Position numbers and translations under genes: made by a program. The notes under the pieces are model-generated. The model did not search any database. It was not told the origin of the DNA and saw nothing but the letters and a program-made list of their open reading frames with translations. A stretch of DNA of 64,000 nt, taken from positions 1,569,626 to 1,633,625 of the forward strand of contig NW_006763134.1 of NCBI RefSeq assembly GCF_000264905.1. Reading direction: 5' to 3'. Below, in pieces: positions 23,103 through 36,431 of this stretch. This DNA is from Stereum hirsutum FP-91666 SS1. Lineage: Eukaryota; Basidiomycota; Agaricomycetes; Russulales; Stereaceae. Numbering within the stretch: the first letter of the stretch is position 1; every line of letters begins with the position of its first letter.

Positions 23103-26100
23103 TTAAACAAAGGCAACTTTGACGACCGCCTCCCAAATGGCGTTCGGGTTGTTGACTCTGTAGAGTGATATGAACGCGGCAATCAGCAAATTGTTAATAC
23201 CTTGTTGGGACACATGGATCGGAGCAATACGATTCTCAGTGTTTGAGGCCCAAAGCTCACAAAATTAGAGTAGAGCAGAAAGGAATAAAAAGATTTGGGA
23301 AGAGACATGAGAGGAAGAGTGATGGGAAACTGGAAGCAGATTACAAAATACAACTCACGTGCTCGCCGTCAACGGAAGGTTGAAGTCTGCGGGATGGTCT
23401 TGCCATTCTGCGGCGAATACAGAACATCAGAATTTCGGTCAGTATAGGAGTTAGTCGAGTCCCAGTTAAACTGCGTGGTCAGAAGTCGAAATGGAGCATA
23501 ATGCTTCCTAACGAGACCCCATCCCTGATAGTAATAGCGCCAGAAGAGACGCGGATAACGGGTCCTAGAAATAGAATCAGAATGCGCACCTTCGGGCTGT
23601 GTTGTGTCGTCGATACCAAATCCGAGCCTCCAGGTGAGACCTTGGACACTATTGGTCATGCTGCAAAAGGAGACGAAGGTTAATCGCGTCTGTTCGTGGA
23701 TACAGAAGAGCTGGGGAAAGAGGTCAAGAAGGACGGAGCCCCAGATCGTGAGACGGAGTCCACATTTCGTGTGTGGTTCAATCAAGTTGTTCGTAGATAG
23801 GGTGCTTACAAGTCAGGTGGCGCCAACGGGTTGTCCTTGAGCTTTACGCTCTGTGAGGCGCAAAGTTGAGCGTCAGTGAGCAGCGAAAGCACGTGTGACA
23901 GCGACGTGACAAAAGGTATAGTGCCAGAGTACATGCCTTGACTTCCGTATCCATCGTGGAAAAGTCGGAAGACTGTCCACCGACGGTGCCACAATACTGT
24001 TGCTGCACGTCTTCTTTCCCGCCAACAACAACGGTCTTCGCGCCTTCTTCTTTAGCCATCGTTATCTAGCGCCGGGATTTAGGATACTTTACCCGTCAAG
24101 GGAGAATCTGACACTCACGCTGAAAAGAGAGCAAGAACTGGCACATCTAAAATCTAGATTCAGTGCCGCGCAAGAACGGAAGCTAGAGATGAACGTGGGT
24201 TACGCACCGCCCATTGGATACGATAGCTACCCTGGTGGGATCAAAGAGAGCCTCATCCGGAGGAGTAATCTCAAAAGGTTGGCATTCCTGCCCTAATCTG
24301 GACGCGGAGCACCTTGGGTCAGCGGGGCGTACAAGCGCTACCTCCGCGACAGGCAACACGAGATATGAGCGTGGCACACGTACCTTTGGCTGAACGCGTC
24401 CGAGTGATTGTTCACGATCACGTCAACTGGCGGATCTAACCAATTCGTCTCTGCGGGCATTGCAGTCCCGTTTGCGAAGTTCCAGTTCAAAGGATTGTAC
24501 ATGAGGAGATCATCTGGGTCTGCACCGGCGGAAATGGCGTCTACAATTAGTCTGGCAATGGGCTGGGCTCTCGTTTCCGTGGCAGGCAATCCAGCAGAAG
24601 GAACGGAGGTATCCTTCGGTCCGACAATCTGCAGAGCATTGGTAAGTTCCCTAGCGGCATGGATAGTGAGAAGGCATACAATTCGATGTAACCACTACAT
24701 GAAGAAGTCAGTCTACGGTTCATGGAAGAAAATTTTCGCGCTGGACGTACATGTGCAGCACAAATAAAACCTTGTTGGATAAGAAGGAATCAACCGTGTG
24801 ACGATGATCAAGAAGAGAGCTATTAGGCTCACCTCCGCCGTTGTTTGTCTATATAAGCATGAGCCTCTCAGATCAACTTGTGAAGGGGGAAAAGAAGACA
24901 TACGACGTCTACAATAAGTTGAGTGGCACCAGCGTTCTTCAGTGTCTGCAGACCGGTGAGCATATTCTGCATGAACGGCGTAAGGGAGGTGTCCGAGAAA
25001 CTCCCAAGCGCGAACGCCCCAGTGACATTGTCCGACAACATGTAAAACTGGGCTACAGAACTGCTACCGTTTAGCGGTGTACCCGGAGGTATCAAACCCG
25101 GTGGGAGCGTGGCGTCTGCGATGGGTTTGTCGTCGAGGCTCACGCTGACGGGATGTTTACGGACATCCGGGCTGCTGATAAGGGGTTGTTGTTGGAACTT
25201 CACGATAGGCCTGTTTGGGCTGACGGCCTGGGACAAAGCAGCGGATGAAGAGACTGAATCCGCGTATACATCAACGCCATTCGTGGTATTCGTAGCAACG
25301 CAGTTGAGCGCGCGATAGGAAGCACTGTCGGTGAAGTTTTGTCCAACTGTGCCGAACTGTGATCGGTAGGGAAGCTATACGGATTTCGTCCATGAGTTCA
25401 TGAAAAGCCTATCATTTCGAAACAGAGGGAATGTACCGTAATGGTCTCTGCCGTGGTACTGTTGACACGTTGAACTTCCATGATTACTTGATCCACGACA
25501 GGCAGCGATTGCTGAGCGAAGTTTCCGAACACATATACCCATGAAGTCGATGAGCGCTGGTAACTTGAGAAGAAGCTATAGGGCCAAACGCGTCAAATCA
25601 CGTCGTCTTGATAAAAGCTAGCTTCAAGAGGCGACACACCTGTTCTGTCTAGTTCCAAATCCTTGGAAGCTGCCCGTAATTTGTGCATTCGCATTGACAG
25701 CGACAAAAGGGTCTTGACCGTTGATCTTCAGAACTTTTGCGCCTGAGAGCTGGAAGCGCGATCACAGTTACAGTTGTGCTAATTAAGAATGTATGAGGGA
25801 GACTGTTACAGATTCCAAGGTAACACCTTCGGGCAGTGCTTCTTCCCAAGTGTGTATCTCACTGCCGAAGGCAGCAGATGAGACGTTGAAGGCCTCAGGT
25901 GCGATATGCACGTTTTGATTGCCAGCTGAGTCAGTCAACAGCGCTAATGGCGTCGGCACGAACGTTAAGAATAGTGCTGGTAAAATGGTCCGAAGCATCA
26001 GTCAACTATCACACGCTGTCCGGATGAGACACAGACAGTCGTAACAATTGCTAACATAGACACAATGTCCTGCAGATTGGTGATGAGCATACACTAGTCG

Positions 26101-26619
26101 AAAGAAGGAAGCAGAGTAGCGAGATTATACCATCATCCAGCCGCTTGAAGGTCCGTGACAAATCAATATGCAGGTCAAAGTCGGATGGGTAACTAGTTGC
26201 CTCAATGCGAGCGAAGTCGACCATAAGGTTTTCATGAACGTCCTGGGTGAACGGTTCCGGTGCAGAGATTTGATAGTTCACAGACGTGTGAAATGCCATG
26301 GTTTTATTTACCTAGTTGCACGGTATTGAGTTTGAGGTAAGGGATACGGAAGTTCGCGAGACCAAAAAATGTCCGAACTTACGACCTCTAGTATCTGTGG
26401 TTCTACGATGAGTCCTGGTCAATAAAGACTCTGAAGGAAGGAACATACATTGCTCTTGATAGTCTCATTCACAGGAAACGACGTAAAGCAGGCCCGTACT
26501 TCCTGAGGAGAAACCCATTCACGTCCACCGATGACCGCACACGGATCCGATTGGGCTTTCGAACACCCCGCGAACAACGCCAGCCAGAAACCGAATACGA
26601 CCGCATTGTGCACTACCAT
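23103..26619 (-). CDS. Secreted S41-family (tail-specific/CPAF-like) serine peptidase
   Basis: Large many-exon gene. The start at 26619 gives a signal peptide (MVVHNAVVFGFWLALFAGCS) and then DPCAVIGGREWVSPQEVRAC, the N-terminal pattern of fungal S41 proteins. Internal exons give FHTSVNYQISAPEPF, DLHIDLSRTFKRLDDG, a long middle part (GSFQGFGTRQNSFF, GNFAQQSLPVVDQVIM) and a segment around 24340-24590 with ARLIVDAISAGADPDDL. The likely nucleophile region is IVSNGRCASSCSLFS, assembled across an intron near 24145-24230, followed by EEGAKTVVVGGKED. The C-terminus reads LTWRLGFGIDDTTQPE, EWQDHPADFNLPLTAST and, in the last exon, VNNPNAIWEAVVKVAFV, stopping at 23103-23105. It should act outside the cell as a protease, with unknown substrate. 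Intron borders in the middle are approximate. Confidence 0.8.
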
Positions 26620-27380
26620 TGGTGAAAGATGTTGTGCTGAACTGGAGGGTGGGACTCTAGAAGCACGGCCTGAGCGGACGCTGTACTCTCTACGCGTATA
26701 AGTAGAGTCAGGCCTCAGGCTTCGAGATAACAGAGGAATCAGTTCGTATGGCGACGCCTTGGCAACATGTTGAACCGTGGATTAAATTCGCAAGCGTCCA
26801 GGGCAACAATCCAAATGGAAGAGATGGCGGCATCTGCCAGTGATGGTTCACGTACGGGTGCAGAAAAGGGTCACTTGCATCCTCAGGGAGAGAGATATCG
26901 TATTTTGACGCTCATTGATAAAAATATATACGACGATGCCGTTAAATAATGCTGTCAAGTGAGAGAGAGAGAGAGTTGTTTCGTCGGTGAAAGCGCAGCT
27001 CAGAATTTGTGGCTGCGAGCAATGATATCTTCCAGAAATAAGAATAAGCAAAACAAACGGCGCCGACGAATCTCGGCGGATTCAAGTTGTTTGATTCGAG
27101 GGAAAAACATGCAGGTCCGAAACAGTATCATCATCGGCCCGGTCATCCGGCCTCTCCCGGAAAGTCTCAAGCGCCGACCTAACCGGGCAGTCCGTTTACA
27201 GCTGCTCGCCAGCAGTAACTGTACAGATGGCGATTTCGGACAGCTGTGCACCGTTTTTATGGGCGTCCAGGTCGAAGAAACACGTCGAAGAAGAGTCACG
27301 TATTGATAAAACTGAGCATCGCCTCGAGACTTAGACTCGAACACTTCTTCTTCCTTACCATTCACACCAGATTCTAACCA
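26620..27380. other. Divergent region between S41 peptidase and AYR1-like gene
   Basis: About 760 bp between two divergent start codons. A short GA dinucleotide run lies near 26961-26973. I see no third gene. Confidence 0.5.
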
Positions 27381-28516
27381 TGTCCGCCAAAGTCGTCCTT
27401 GTCACTGGTTGTTCTAAAGGAGGCATCGGATTTCACTTGTGAGTGCCTCATGTTTGTAACTTTGTGCTATCGACTTGACCAAGACTTTCAAGATGTGAAG
27501 AATTTGCTAAAGAGGGATGCACAGTCTATGCCACCGCGCGCAAGGTAGAGAAAATGGAGGGTTTCGTACACCCATCTATTCACAAGCTTGAGCTCGACGT
27601 GGTCGACGACAAGAGTGTCAAGCTCGTGATAGACCACGTCATCGAGCGTGAGGGAAAGATAGATGTCCTCGTTAATAATGCCGGTGTAAGTCTAGCCTCT
27701 CCTTCACAAAATTACCCACCCACTGACCACGAGATATCTGTACAGGTCCCAGCATTCGGTAATCTTTACTTCCAATCCCAGCGTATGCATTAAATATCTG
27801 CTGATACCCTACCGTATCGATTTCAGGACCCGCCCTTGAGGTTCCGTTGGACGAAGTCAAGGCCGCGTTCGACGCCAATGTGTTTTCCATTCTTCGTGTC
27901 TCTCGAGCCGTACTCCCACACATGGCTTCCCGAAAGCAAGGACTCATCTTGAACGTCGGGTCCGTTGTCGGAGAGATGTATGTTCTCCTTCGGCTCACAT
28001 ATTCCCAATTATATAGCTAACAGATCTGCACGCTCAGACCTACGCCATGGTCCGGCATCTATTCCGCCTCAAAGGTACACTCCATATTTTTTCGCTCTTT
28101 GGTTCGTTTGATAGCTAACATCTGACTAGGCTGCTGCTCACTCCGTCACCCAAAGTATGTGGATGGAATGCAAACCCTTCAATGTCAAAGTAATGCTCGT
28201 AGCCCCCGGCGGCGTCACCTCCAACTTCGTAGCAAGCTACGGACCGCAATACACCCTCGCCCCCGACAGCCTCTACACCGCCTACCTCCCGCACATCATC
28301 CGACGAATGTGGTCCAGCCAGACCCCGCAATCGATGCAGACGGACGTTTTCGCTCAGAAGGTGGTAAAACAAGCACTTGCTTCGTCCCCGCCTTTTTATT
28401 TCTCGGCGGGAAATAATGCGACGATGTTTGGGTTCGCGAGGTGGTTGCCGAGGACTTGGATGTTGAGGTATCTTTGGGGGATGTTCAGTGGGCCTGTGAA
28501 GAACAAGAGTTCTTGA
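27381..28516 (+). CDS. Short-chain reductase, AYR1-like (1-acyl-dihydroxyacetone-phosphate reductase type)
   Basis: SDR of about 280 residues. It starts at 27381 (MSAKVVLVTGCSKGGIGFHL, the cofactor-binding motif), then CEEFAKEGCTVYATARKVEK. Further motifs are IDVLVNNAG, FDANVFSILRVSRAVLPHM, LILNVGSVVGE, the catalytic YSASK (SGIYSASKAAAHS) and MLVAPGGVTSNF. This series matches yeast Ayr1, an NADPH-dependent reductase at lipid droplets and endoplasmic reticulum that makes lysophosphatidate from acyl-DHAP. The hydrophobic C-terminal stretch (FARWLPRTWMLRYLWGMF) could anchor it to lipid droplets. Several introns of about 50-70 nt interrupt the first half. It stops at 28514-28516 and is intact. 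The assignment to Ayr1 rather than a related 17-beta-HSD-like SDR is inference. Confidence 0.82.
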
Positions 28517-29143
28517 GATTGGGTGTTCGTGGTGGTGTCTAGCTTCGACGACCTACTACCTAATATTTGCTGAATAATATGTAGCGCACAGACTGCCTTC
28601 ATCGTCCTTGTACGCTGCTTTTCCTTGGAGGGACGCCATTTCACAGAGACCACAAAAGGTCCCGCACAAGGTTGCGAACTTCTGTGGCAGGCGCTACGAT
28701 GCTACGGCCCCGGGATCAGGAAGGCGCGTGGCGCTATATGGCCAGTCTATAAATAGACCTAACGAACGTCCTGCCAAATAGATCTCGAAGCCTTATTCTC
28801 GAGTGAGCACAGGTTTCATTCTTGCCATGCCGTACAGTCGAGTAGGTTCAACGTATATAACTTAGCCAGTCAGATCTCTAGCGTCAATCTATAGAGGCGA
28901 AGGGAATTCATTATTTTACGAGGTCATAAGGGAAGGAACGTGCTAGGAGTACACCCAATTACAAGTGAACGAGACAGAGGGAGACAAGAGGAGAAAAGCA
29001 CAAGTATGAACAACGACAAAGGTATCTAACGCGCGTGCAAAAAAAAAGCCCCGTATAAGTGAAACCCCGACACTCCAGCACGAACCGAGCAACGAGTAGC
29101 CACCCACCCCTATAACATTAAGTAACACAACATACAACAACAC
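28517..29143. other. Convergent intergenic region
   Basis: Two 3' flanks meet here (AYR1-like on plus, OPT on minus). I see no additional gene. Confidence 0.5.
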
Positions 29144-32100
29144 TCAACCACAGAATGCAAAATCAGGGCAGCCCACCGCCGTGCCGTATACTGTTCGAGA
29201 AACAATCCATTAGCCAAAGCCAAAGCACAATCCTATCGCGGCACAATGCATAGAAGACTCACTTGACCCATCCACATTCGCAACGGCCAATATCGCACCG
29301 ACGACTCCACCGAGACCTTCACCCGCCATGAGACCAGCGGCAATAGGGAACATATACATATCGAAAGATTTCGGGCTGCGGCGTGCCCAGATGAAGTTCG
29401 CCGTCGCGCCGAAGGCCCTACATATCCCAATAAAAGAAAAACCGTTGTCAGAAAGCAGCTCTAATAGCAATAGTAATGATGAAGGCGAGAGAGAAGGGAA
29501 GAGAAACGTACATCGCGATGGGGTAGTACACCTGCGGAACGACGAATGCGAGACCGATGGCATTCCAGTTCGGGATGAGGTAGTGGTATTTGGGCTTGAT
29601 CCAGAGGTGCTTAGCGACGACGGTGGCGACGGCGACGATGGTGAGTGCGATGGCGGTGTATCCCGAAGATGCGGAGATTGCTTTAAAATTCAAGTAGGAA
29701 ATAAAAAGAGAATCAATATAAATTCATACGGTAGAGAGCACACGAATACTCACGTAGTCTAGGGCTCGAAACGGCGAAAGCGACGGCAGCCCAGGCAGCA
29801 ACACTCGGAGCGCCATACGAACCTGATAGACAGACAGACGTGCAAAAATCAGCACCGAGAAACTAAATCCCTCAAAAAAGTAAAATCAAAATACAACGCA
29901 CATTCGCCAGTCGCTGGGGGGTAAAGGATACACGGTGCAGCGGTCGTGAACAGGACGAAAAGACCGGTGGTGAGGAAGACGGCGACGATGGCTCCGACGA
30001 GTTGCGCGACGAATTGATTCTTGGGCTTTGCGCGGAGGAGGTAGCCGGTCTTCAAGTCACCGGTCATATCGGCTAAAGTAAAGTAAAGTAAAGGAAGGTT
30101 GGGTTGAGCGTTGAGTGACGGAGGTTTGAGAAGGTGTGGTAGGGGCGACTTACTTCCTTGGGCGGCAGCACCAGCGGCGACGGTACCGGCGACCAGGTTG
30201 AGGCTCTCGCCCGCGGTGGTATTCAGGCCAGCACCCTTGCCAATCCCACCGAACACGATTTGAGAGGCCTGTAATAGTCAAAAAAAGAAGGAAAGAAAGA
30301 AAACTGTCAATACCGATTCGCTTCGAAGATGGGATTGAAGGAATCGTACCTTAGCGACAGTGGAAACGGGATTGATGTCGGTATACCCTGAAGACTGCAC
30401 GCCGATGAAGGAGAAGAGGAAAGCGAGGATAAGCGCGAGTATAGTCTCGCCGACGTTCACATGGAACTGGGTGCCCATGAGCGCACAGCACATGATGACA
30501 CTGATCAAAAGACCGCCCGTCCACGCCCACTGATATCCAAAATGTAGGTTAAGAAGCGAAATCAGTGATCCAGTCCACAAGCTCGCAGGAAGTCAATATT
30601 GAGTACGCACCGTTGGAACCTGGTCCTCCTTGGGAGACGGATCATCGTAAGCCGCATCGGTCTCGCTGGAGAGCCAGTTCGCAGGATTCCTTCCGCCGAC
30701 CCATCGAATGGACCTGAACGTGCGATAGAGAGGACCAGCAGCGCCAAATCCGACGTCAACCGCAGAGTACAACAACATGATCAGGACGCCGGGCCAGAGA
30801 AGCCAGTAACGGGGTGATGGAGAGTTGATGAGCTGGTCGACATCGTCGAAGGACATGGACATGTACGAGATGAGGGGATAGTCCTCAGAGGCAGCGACAC
30901 CGACGGCTCTGCCAGTAGCAATGAGGGATGGTGCGATGATGCCCCAAGCAAGTACGGCACCGCCGAAGAAGGACCAGGAAGCGTTCATTCCAGAGAGTTG
31001 ACCTGCATGTCATTGTGAGCATTATGACTCCGAGAAGAAAGAGAGGAAGAGAACTGACCGGCGCCGAAGAAGGCAGGCGTGAACTCGATCCACCAGCCGA
31101 AGTTCTCCATTTGAATCATGCTGGTGAAACCGATCCTGTACATAGTCCAGCCAATATGCCAATCCCAGGTCTTAATAAAAACAGTCATGTAAGTACGGTG
31201 ACGAAAACGAACGGCAACGATTGGGTAATAGATGAACTTACGATTCCAGGGGCGTACAAAGCGATGACCTTCCATGAGATTGCAGCGCTGAAGGTTGAGA
31301 TCAGAGCGATAGCCTTTTTCCTGGCCGTGATAGCCCCTGAGCAGAAAGTCAGCACGAACGGATATTGTGGAGCCAAATGATGCGATCCTCACCAGTTCTG
31401 CCATCGTGGAGAGCTCTGATGGTGAACGCAGTGGCGGTGGGCGTGGGGAACGTCAGCTTCTGGTTGATGATGAAATGTTTCCGAAGCGGGATAGCAAAGA
31501 ACACGCCAAAGAAGCCCGAGCAGGTTGTCAAAGCGATAAGTTTGCCGAAGTCGGTCTGGGGCAGCTCCGAGAGAAGGTTCAGACGGTACATGGCAGGGAT
31601 AGCCGACACGAACAGGATCCCAAGTCCACCGGAGGCTGTCGCAGCTGTCTGAACGGTACAGTTCTCCTTGGGACCGAAGTCGCCACCGAAGAGCTTGCCG
31701 AGGAGGCCACTCTCGGGAATGGCACGTGAGATGGGTTTCAGGATGGCAAAACCGAAGATAGCACCGAAGAGTTGAGGGCCAAAGGTGAAGCCTGGAATGA
31801 TAAAGGTGTAGTCATGAGACCGATAATTGCTAGGAAGTACAGAGCTGCGGTCAAAGTAGATGACGTACCGGTTTTGAGACCGAGGTAAATATTGGATGCA
31901 CCGACGACGCAACCCAAGAGGCAACCAACGATCAACGCACGAAGTGTGAGCTGATGTGTTTCCTCTGGAACAAGGTGATCGATAGGGAAAGGCATCGTGC
32001 TGTGGCGGACATGTTAGCACTATAATGACAATTCCGAGGTCGCGACGGTGAACCTACGGATCGACGATGGGCACGTCTTGCTCTTCAGAGTCAGACGTCC

Positions 32101-32233
32101 CTGCATGTTTCTCGAGTTCGCTCTTCTCGTCGACATACTCATCGTGCCCGTTGTGAGCCTGGGACAACGTAGAGACGTTGTGGTGCGGAATCGAAGGCCC
32201 CTGGAAGTCTGTATCTGGAAACCCGGCAGACAT
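29144..32233 (-). CDS. OPT-family oligopeptide (or metal-chelate) transporter
   Basis: Polytopic membrane transporter of the OPT superfamily, importing small peptides or metal chelates with protons. Exon 1 starts at 32233 (MSAGFPDTDFQGPSIP) and encodes a hydrophilic N-terminus that joins across an intron to PFPIDHLVPEETHQLTLRAL. The first helix region reads GCVVGASNIYLGLKTGFTFG, as in the clade containing plant YSL-like and many basidiomycete OPTs. Later landmarks are ENCTVQTAATASGGLG, FPTPTATAFTIRALH, ENFGWWIEFTPAFFGAGQ, GYTDINPVSTVAKASQIVFG, DLKTGYLLRAKPKNQF and FPIAAGLMAGEGLGGV. The last exon gives IYGTAVGCPDFAFCG and stops at 29144-29146. It appears intact, at about 700-750 residues. The substrate cannot be decided from sequence. 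Confidence 0.88.
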
Positions 32234-32369
32234 ATTCACAGACTGCTGCTTGTTCGCTGGCTACAATAGCTGAAAGCCTGCAGTGGTGCACCAAGCACGG
32301 AGAGAAAGCCTGAGGACAGAGGATGGAGGACGGAGGTGGTCAAAGCCTTCCTCGAGCCAGGGGTAGGGC

Positions 32370-32379
32370 TTTATATATA
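32370..32379 (-). promoter_or_regulatory. TATA box of OPT transporter gene
   Basis: The minus strand reads TATATATAAA here, about 140 bp upstream of the OPT start codon. Its position fits a core promoter. Confidence 0.5.
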
Positions 32380-34131
32380 CCGCATGGACGCCGGCTGAAT
32401 GCTTCTTTCCCACCTGATCGCAAGTGGTGAATCCCCTGGTTCTTCAAGCGGGGATGCGATGCAAATGAGGAGTCGAGCATGTGCAGACGATGCATGGAGG
32501 ACAGCGCAAACGGCGCCAAGACGGTCGTTGCGACTTATCAGCGACCTAGTTCCGGCTCGCCACACGCCCCACCACAAAATTCTCAACACGACTCGGGGCG
32601 AACCGGCAAATCGCAGCTCTCGCCTGTCAAACACCTCCGCAGCGGCGTGCTGAATGTTTTCGACGACAAAAAAACTGACATTTCAGAGCGAGACTCGACG
32701 AGGGAGGGACGAGGCACACAGCGTACTCGGGAGGTCGAGCTCGCCGAAGCACGCCGGAAAAGATGGCCGTTCGCGACAGTTCCATGTGCGTCCCGAGCGG
32801 TGCACGCTGGTCCGAATACTCGAGGAATGAAAAGATATGAGAAGATGCAGTGTATATATTGTGTCCCCTTCTTCCCTCGAAGGTTTCGTGGTTGCTCGCT
32901 CCCTAGTTTTTGCTTTTATTCTGGACTAGTAGACGGTCCGCACAAACCTAGCACTGAGACCTCACCTCCACAGCATTGTCCGAGTGATCCTCCATGTTCT
33001 TATCGCAGAGCGCTGCAGCCGCAGTTGGATCACCGTATGACCCGGCTCTCGTGGACTTTGGTCTTTTTGCGGTCGTGTTGGCCCTGTTTGGGAAACCCAA
33101 ACACTTCAAACAGATCTAAGTTGTTCGGAGCTGGATGTCCACTTTGACACCGTCAACTTTCGTCTGTCACGTTAGCTTCATCGGAGTCATCAACCATACC
33201 TGGCCTTCCGTCGTGCTCAACACTTCCTAGTATGGCCGGCATAATCTTTCTCATGAAATGTTCCGGTTCGAAGCTTTGACGCAAAGCTGCAGACCATCCA
33301 TGCTTTAGAGCGTTTGTCAGTGCGGCGACGGTGGCCTACTGAATAACAGGGTCTCCATAAAGTAGTCAGTATTATGGAGACTACTACAGGAGTATCAGTG
33401 AACACATGTCGTACCTGACAAGATGGTGCAGAGAACGCCAGATTAGGTCAATTCAATCAGCTATACAGGAAGGAGTTTGACGAAACACGGAGGACAAGAC
33501 CAGCTGGTCTGATAGCGCCAGTCTACGTCCCATGTTGGGTATGTCTTACACACAGACATGCACCACGGTTCCTTGAGATCTGAATGATGAGAACGTTATG
33601 TGGCGTCCGGGTCTTGGCCTAATAGCCGTGGTGTGGAGGTGTTGGGGGTGTACTGATCGGATGCACGGGCGGGCATGGATGGTGTGAGATAGTAGTAGGC
33701 TCCCAGGAAGTTATGTCTTCAGGACGTGAAATTAAGGTAGCTCTGGATGAGAAAACGGGGGATGTATCCTGAGTAGTCAAAGAGTAATGCAAAGAAACAA
33801 ACCAAGGAATAAAAATCCCGACCTCGAAAGTTGATTTTGACACAGTGAGAAAAACTACCGCGGTTGATCCGGGCTCGGTATCCCGACAAAGAACGGGATG
33901 CCTACTCTTTACCTCTTACTAGAGAATATATTCTGCGAGTGCCGGGGTCGGCATGGATTGCACTTCAATGGTTTGATTTCTTCTTACTCCTTAACGTACA
34001 GAGAGGGTACGGCGTCATATAACTATGCAGAAAGAAAACCTAGCCATCAGACTCCATACAAGGCTCCCCGGGGAGAAAGAACGTCGACTAACCACGATAA
34101 GACACCTAGGCAGAAATTATCCACAAAAGGA
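32380..34131. other. Intergenic region upstream of OPT gene
   Basis: About 1.75 kb with no recognisable gene. The longest frame (32479-33147, plus) is compositionally random, with no start context, splice support or domain signature. Confidence 0.45.
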
Positions 34132-35694
34132 TCAGTAGGAAGACGGATGCTTGAGCAAAGTCTACAAAAATCAATCAGAGACTCTTAGCTCTAGGCACAC
34201 GACACAAAAAGAAAACAACCAAACTTACCCCTCCATCAATCAACACCGTCTCGCCTATACATCCAAATCCCACACACAGAACAAAAAGTCAGTCCGAATT
34301 CCACCAACACACGCCACTGTGGTCCCAAACATATAGTATGAGTGTGGAATAGATAACACTAACCGTTAATGAACCGATTCGCGATGAGCATCAACGCCAA
34401 CGAGCCCACATCTCTGTTCGTCCCACCAGTCGGCACACAAGGCGTTTCCCAGCCCCAAGGTTCGGTACGTCTGTTGTGCGATACGCCAAGCTCGTCCATC
34501 GCGCCTGGGGCGGACATCTATTGGACAATTCACAGTGAGATCATCCTAGTTCTATGTTAGAACGTAAGATACAGTAAGTAGTGCATACCTCTGTAACGAA
34601 CAAACCCTATCACCATAAAACGCATCAGTACGCATTACACATCACACAGTGTAAAGAGGACACAAGAACATAACAAGAGACTCACCGGCGCAATCCCATT
34701 AACCCTAATCCCCAACGGCAACAACTCATGCGCCAAAGTCCCCGTCGCATGTCCAATCGCGCTCTTCGAATACAAATACGGAAAACTATTCCCACTCGTC
34801 GCGGGGTCCTTCGTCCAGCCGTTCATCGAGCTCGTCATGATCACCTGCGGGACGAACTTCTTGCCCAATTCCCCTTCTTGATCCTTCCAGGCCTCGAGGA
34901 GGGGGAGAAAGGCGAAGGTGAGCCAGTAGGGGCCGACGGCGTTTGTTGCTAGGGAGTCGGTGAAGTCGGAGGGTTCGACGGGGTCGAAGTAGGCTTTGAG
35001 GTAGGCGGAGGCTGTGGGGGAAGTAGGAGGTTTGAATTGACCGGCCATGATGCCTGAAGCATACTACGTCAGGAGGGTGCTTGCTGTAGAATTTCGAATG
35101 TTGGGCTGACCTGCGTTGTTGAACAGAACGGTAACATGTCCTTCACGTTTCTTGAGCTCATTCGCAAGACGAAGAGCCTCCTCCTGCGATACAGCTGTAT
35201 CAGATCCCCGCATTTATTTTTCAAGCAGCCTAAAGGAAGCTCACTTTCGACCTTACATCCCCCTGCAACCCGATCAACCTCCCAAAATTTCCAGCTTTAT
35301 TCTCGGCAGCATCATTATACACCTTCGCGATGCTGCAATCGAAATCGTCAACCAAACATCACAAAGAATAAAGAAGCGATCATCAAGGTAGATAGGGGCA
35401 GCCAGCGTCATGACGCCACCCGTTTGTGTAGAGGAAGATTCGACGGGGTACGCACCGGTCCAAGTCCTCCTGCTTGGGCCCAATGATATACACTTTCGCC
35501 CCGTTCGCCATGAGCGTCGTGCTGATCATCAGTCCGATACCCTTTATGACGAGAAGACACGGAACACTGAGTAAGAACGATGGACGCGGAGATGCAGCAG
35601 AACGTACAGTTCCTCCGCCGGTGACGACCGCCACGACGCCCCGAAGATCAAAGATATTCGTCGCTGTGAGGCGGTCGAGGATTGCGTCGGCCAT
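34132..35694 (-). CDS. Short-chain dehydrogenase/reductase, substrate unknown
   Basis: The start at 35694 gives MADAILDRLTATNIFDLRG followed by VVAVVTGGGTGIGLMIS, the Rossmann TGxxxGxG motif split by an intron. Later exons carry ANGAKVYIIGP, RLANELKKREGHVTVLFNNAG, IMAGQFKPP, FTDSLATNAVGPYWLTFAFL, the serine segment VIMTSSMNGWTKDP and the catalytic YLYSK (SFPYLYSKSAIGHATG), then ELLPLGIRVNGIAPG. The end reads GETVLIDGGTLLKHPSSY after a last intron, stopping at 34132-34134. The domain plan is that of a complete classical SDR of about 310 residues. It belongs to a fungal group often annotated only as NAD(P)-binding protein. No neighbour hints at its pathway. Confidence 0.8.
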
Positions 35695-36431
35695 GGTATT
35701 TTGTGAGGTTCTAGGAGGTTGATGTAAGTCAAGTTAGAGGGACGAGGAGAGACAGGGGCTTATTGACTATAGATGTGAAGTTGGTATACTGACTGTCAGT
35801 AAATGTCAATACTGTGGGGAGACTATTGGATATACACGCAGCCTCTATGTAGCTCGAGGGATTGAGTTTGCAGACGAGTGGGTCAAGAGCTTCTGAGGTT
35901 AGTCAGCGTCGTTGATAATATAATGATACTCGGTAGGACCAAGCTCGAGAACCATCGAGAGCGGACGATTTGGAGTGAGACTCGGCTGCACAGTGGGAAG
36001 AGGAAGGACATGTTACATCGACGTCGACGTCAATACAGCACTTGTACCTTGTTCACATGTTGAACTTCAGTTCGAGCGCGTTCGGGACTCCGTCGGGTGG
36101 CGCGGATGCGATGCGTGTGGCGAGAGAAGGAACGATTTTGTGTGTCATGATCCTCGAATCGGTTCAACTTGATGCAAATGCACGAAAGACAAAATCGACA
36201 ACTGTGATTTGATTCGTTCTATAATACAAATGATATGCAATGCTAACCGCTGACCATTATCACAGTGACCGCCAAAAACCCAGGACTTTAGTCCGAACGC
36301 ATATTGTATCTCGACCTTGATGCCCTTATTATCCGTATCCGTAACTCGCCTCCTTTCTTTCGACAACTTGGTTCGGGTATCTCCACACCTCACTTAACCT
36401 TCCGTGCTCGACGTTTCCGTGGAGGTTGTAC
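35695..36431. other. Intergenic region between SDR and Get5-like gene
   Basis: About 740 bp with the SDR upstream region and the Get5-like 3' flank. No gene recognised. Confidence 0.5.

Noticed and set aside
32479..33147. 222-residue plus-strand frame upstream of the OPT gene
   Set aside because: No domain, no homologous text, odd composition; likely chance.
27381..35694. A biosynthetic gene cluster formed by two SDRs, the OPT transporter and nearby S41 peptidase
   Set aside because: No core biosynthetic enzyme (PKS, NRPS, terpene synthase) or pathway regulator is present, and housekeeping genes lie directly beside them.
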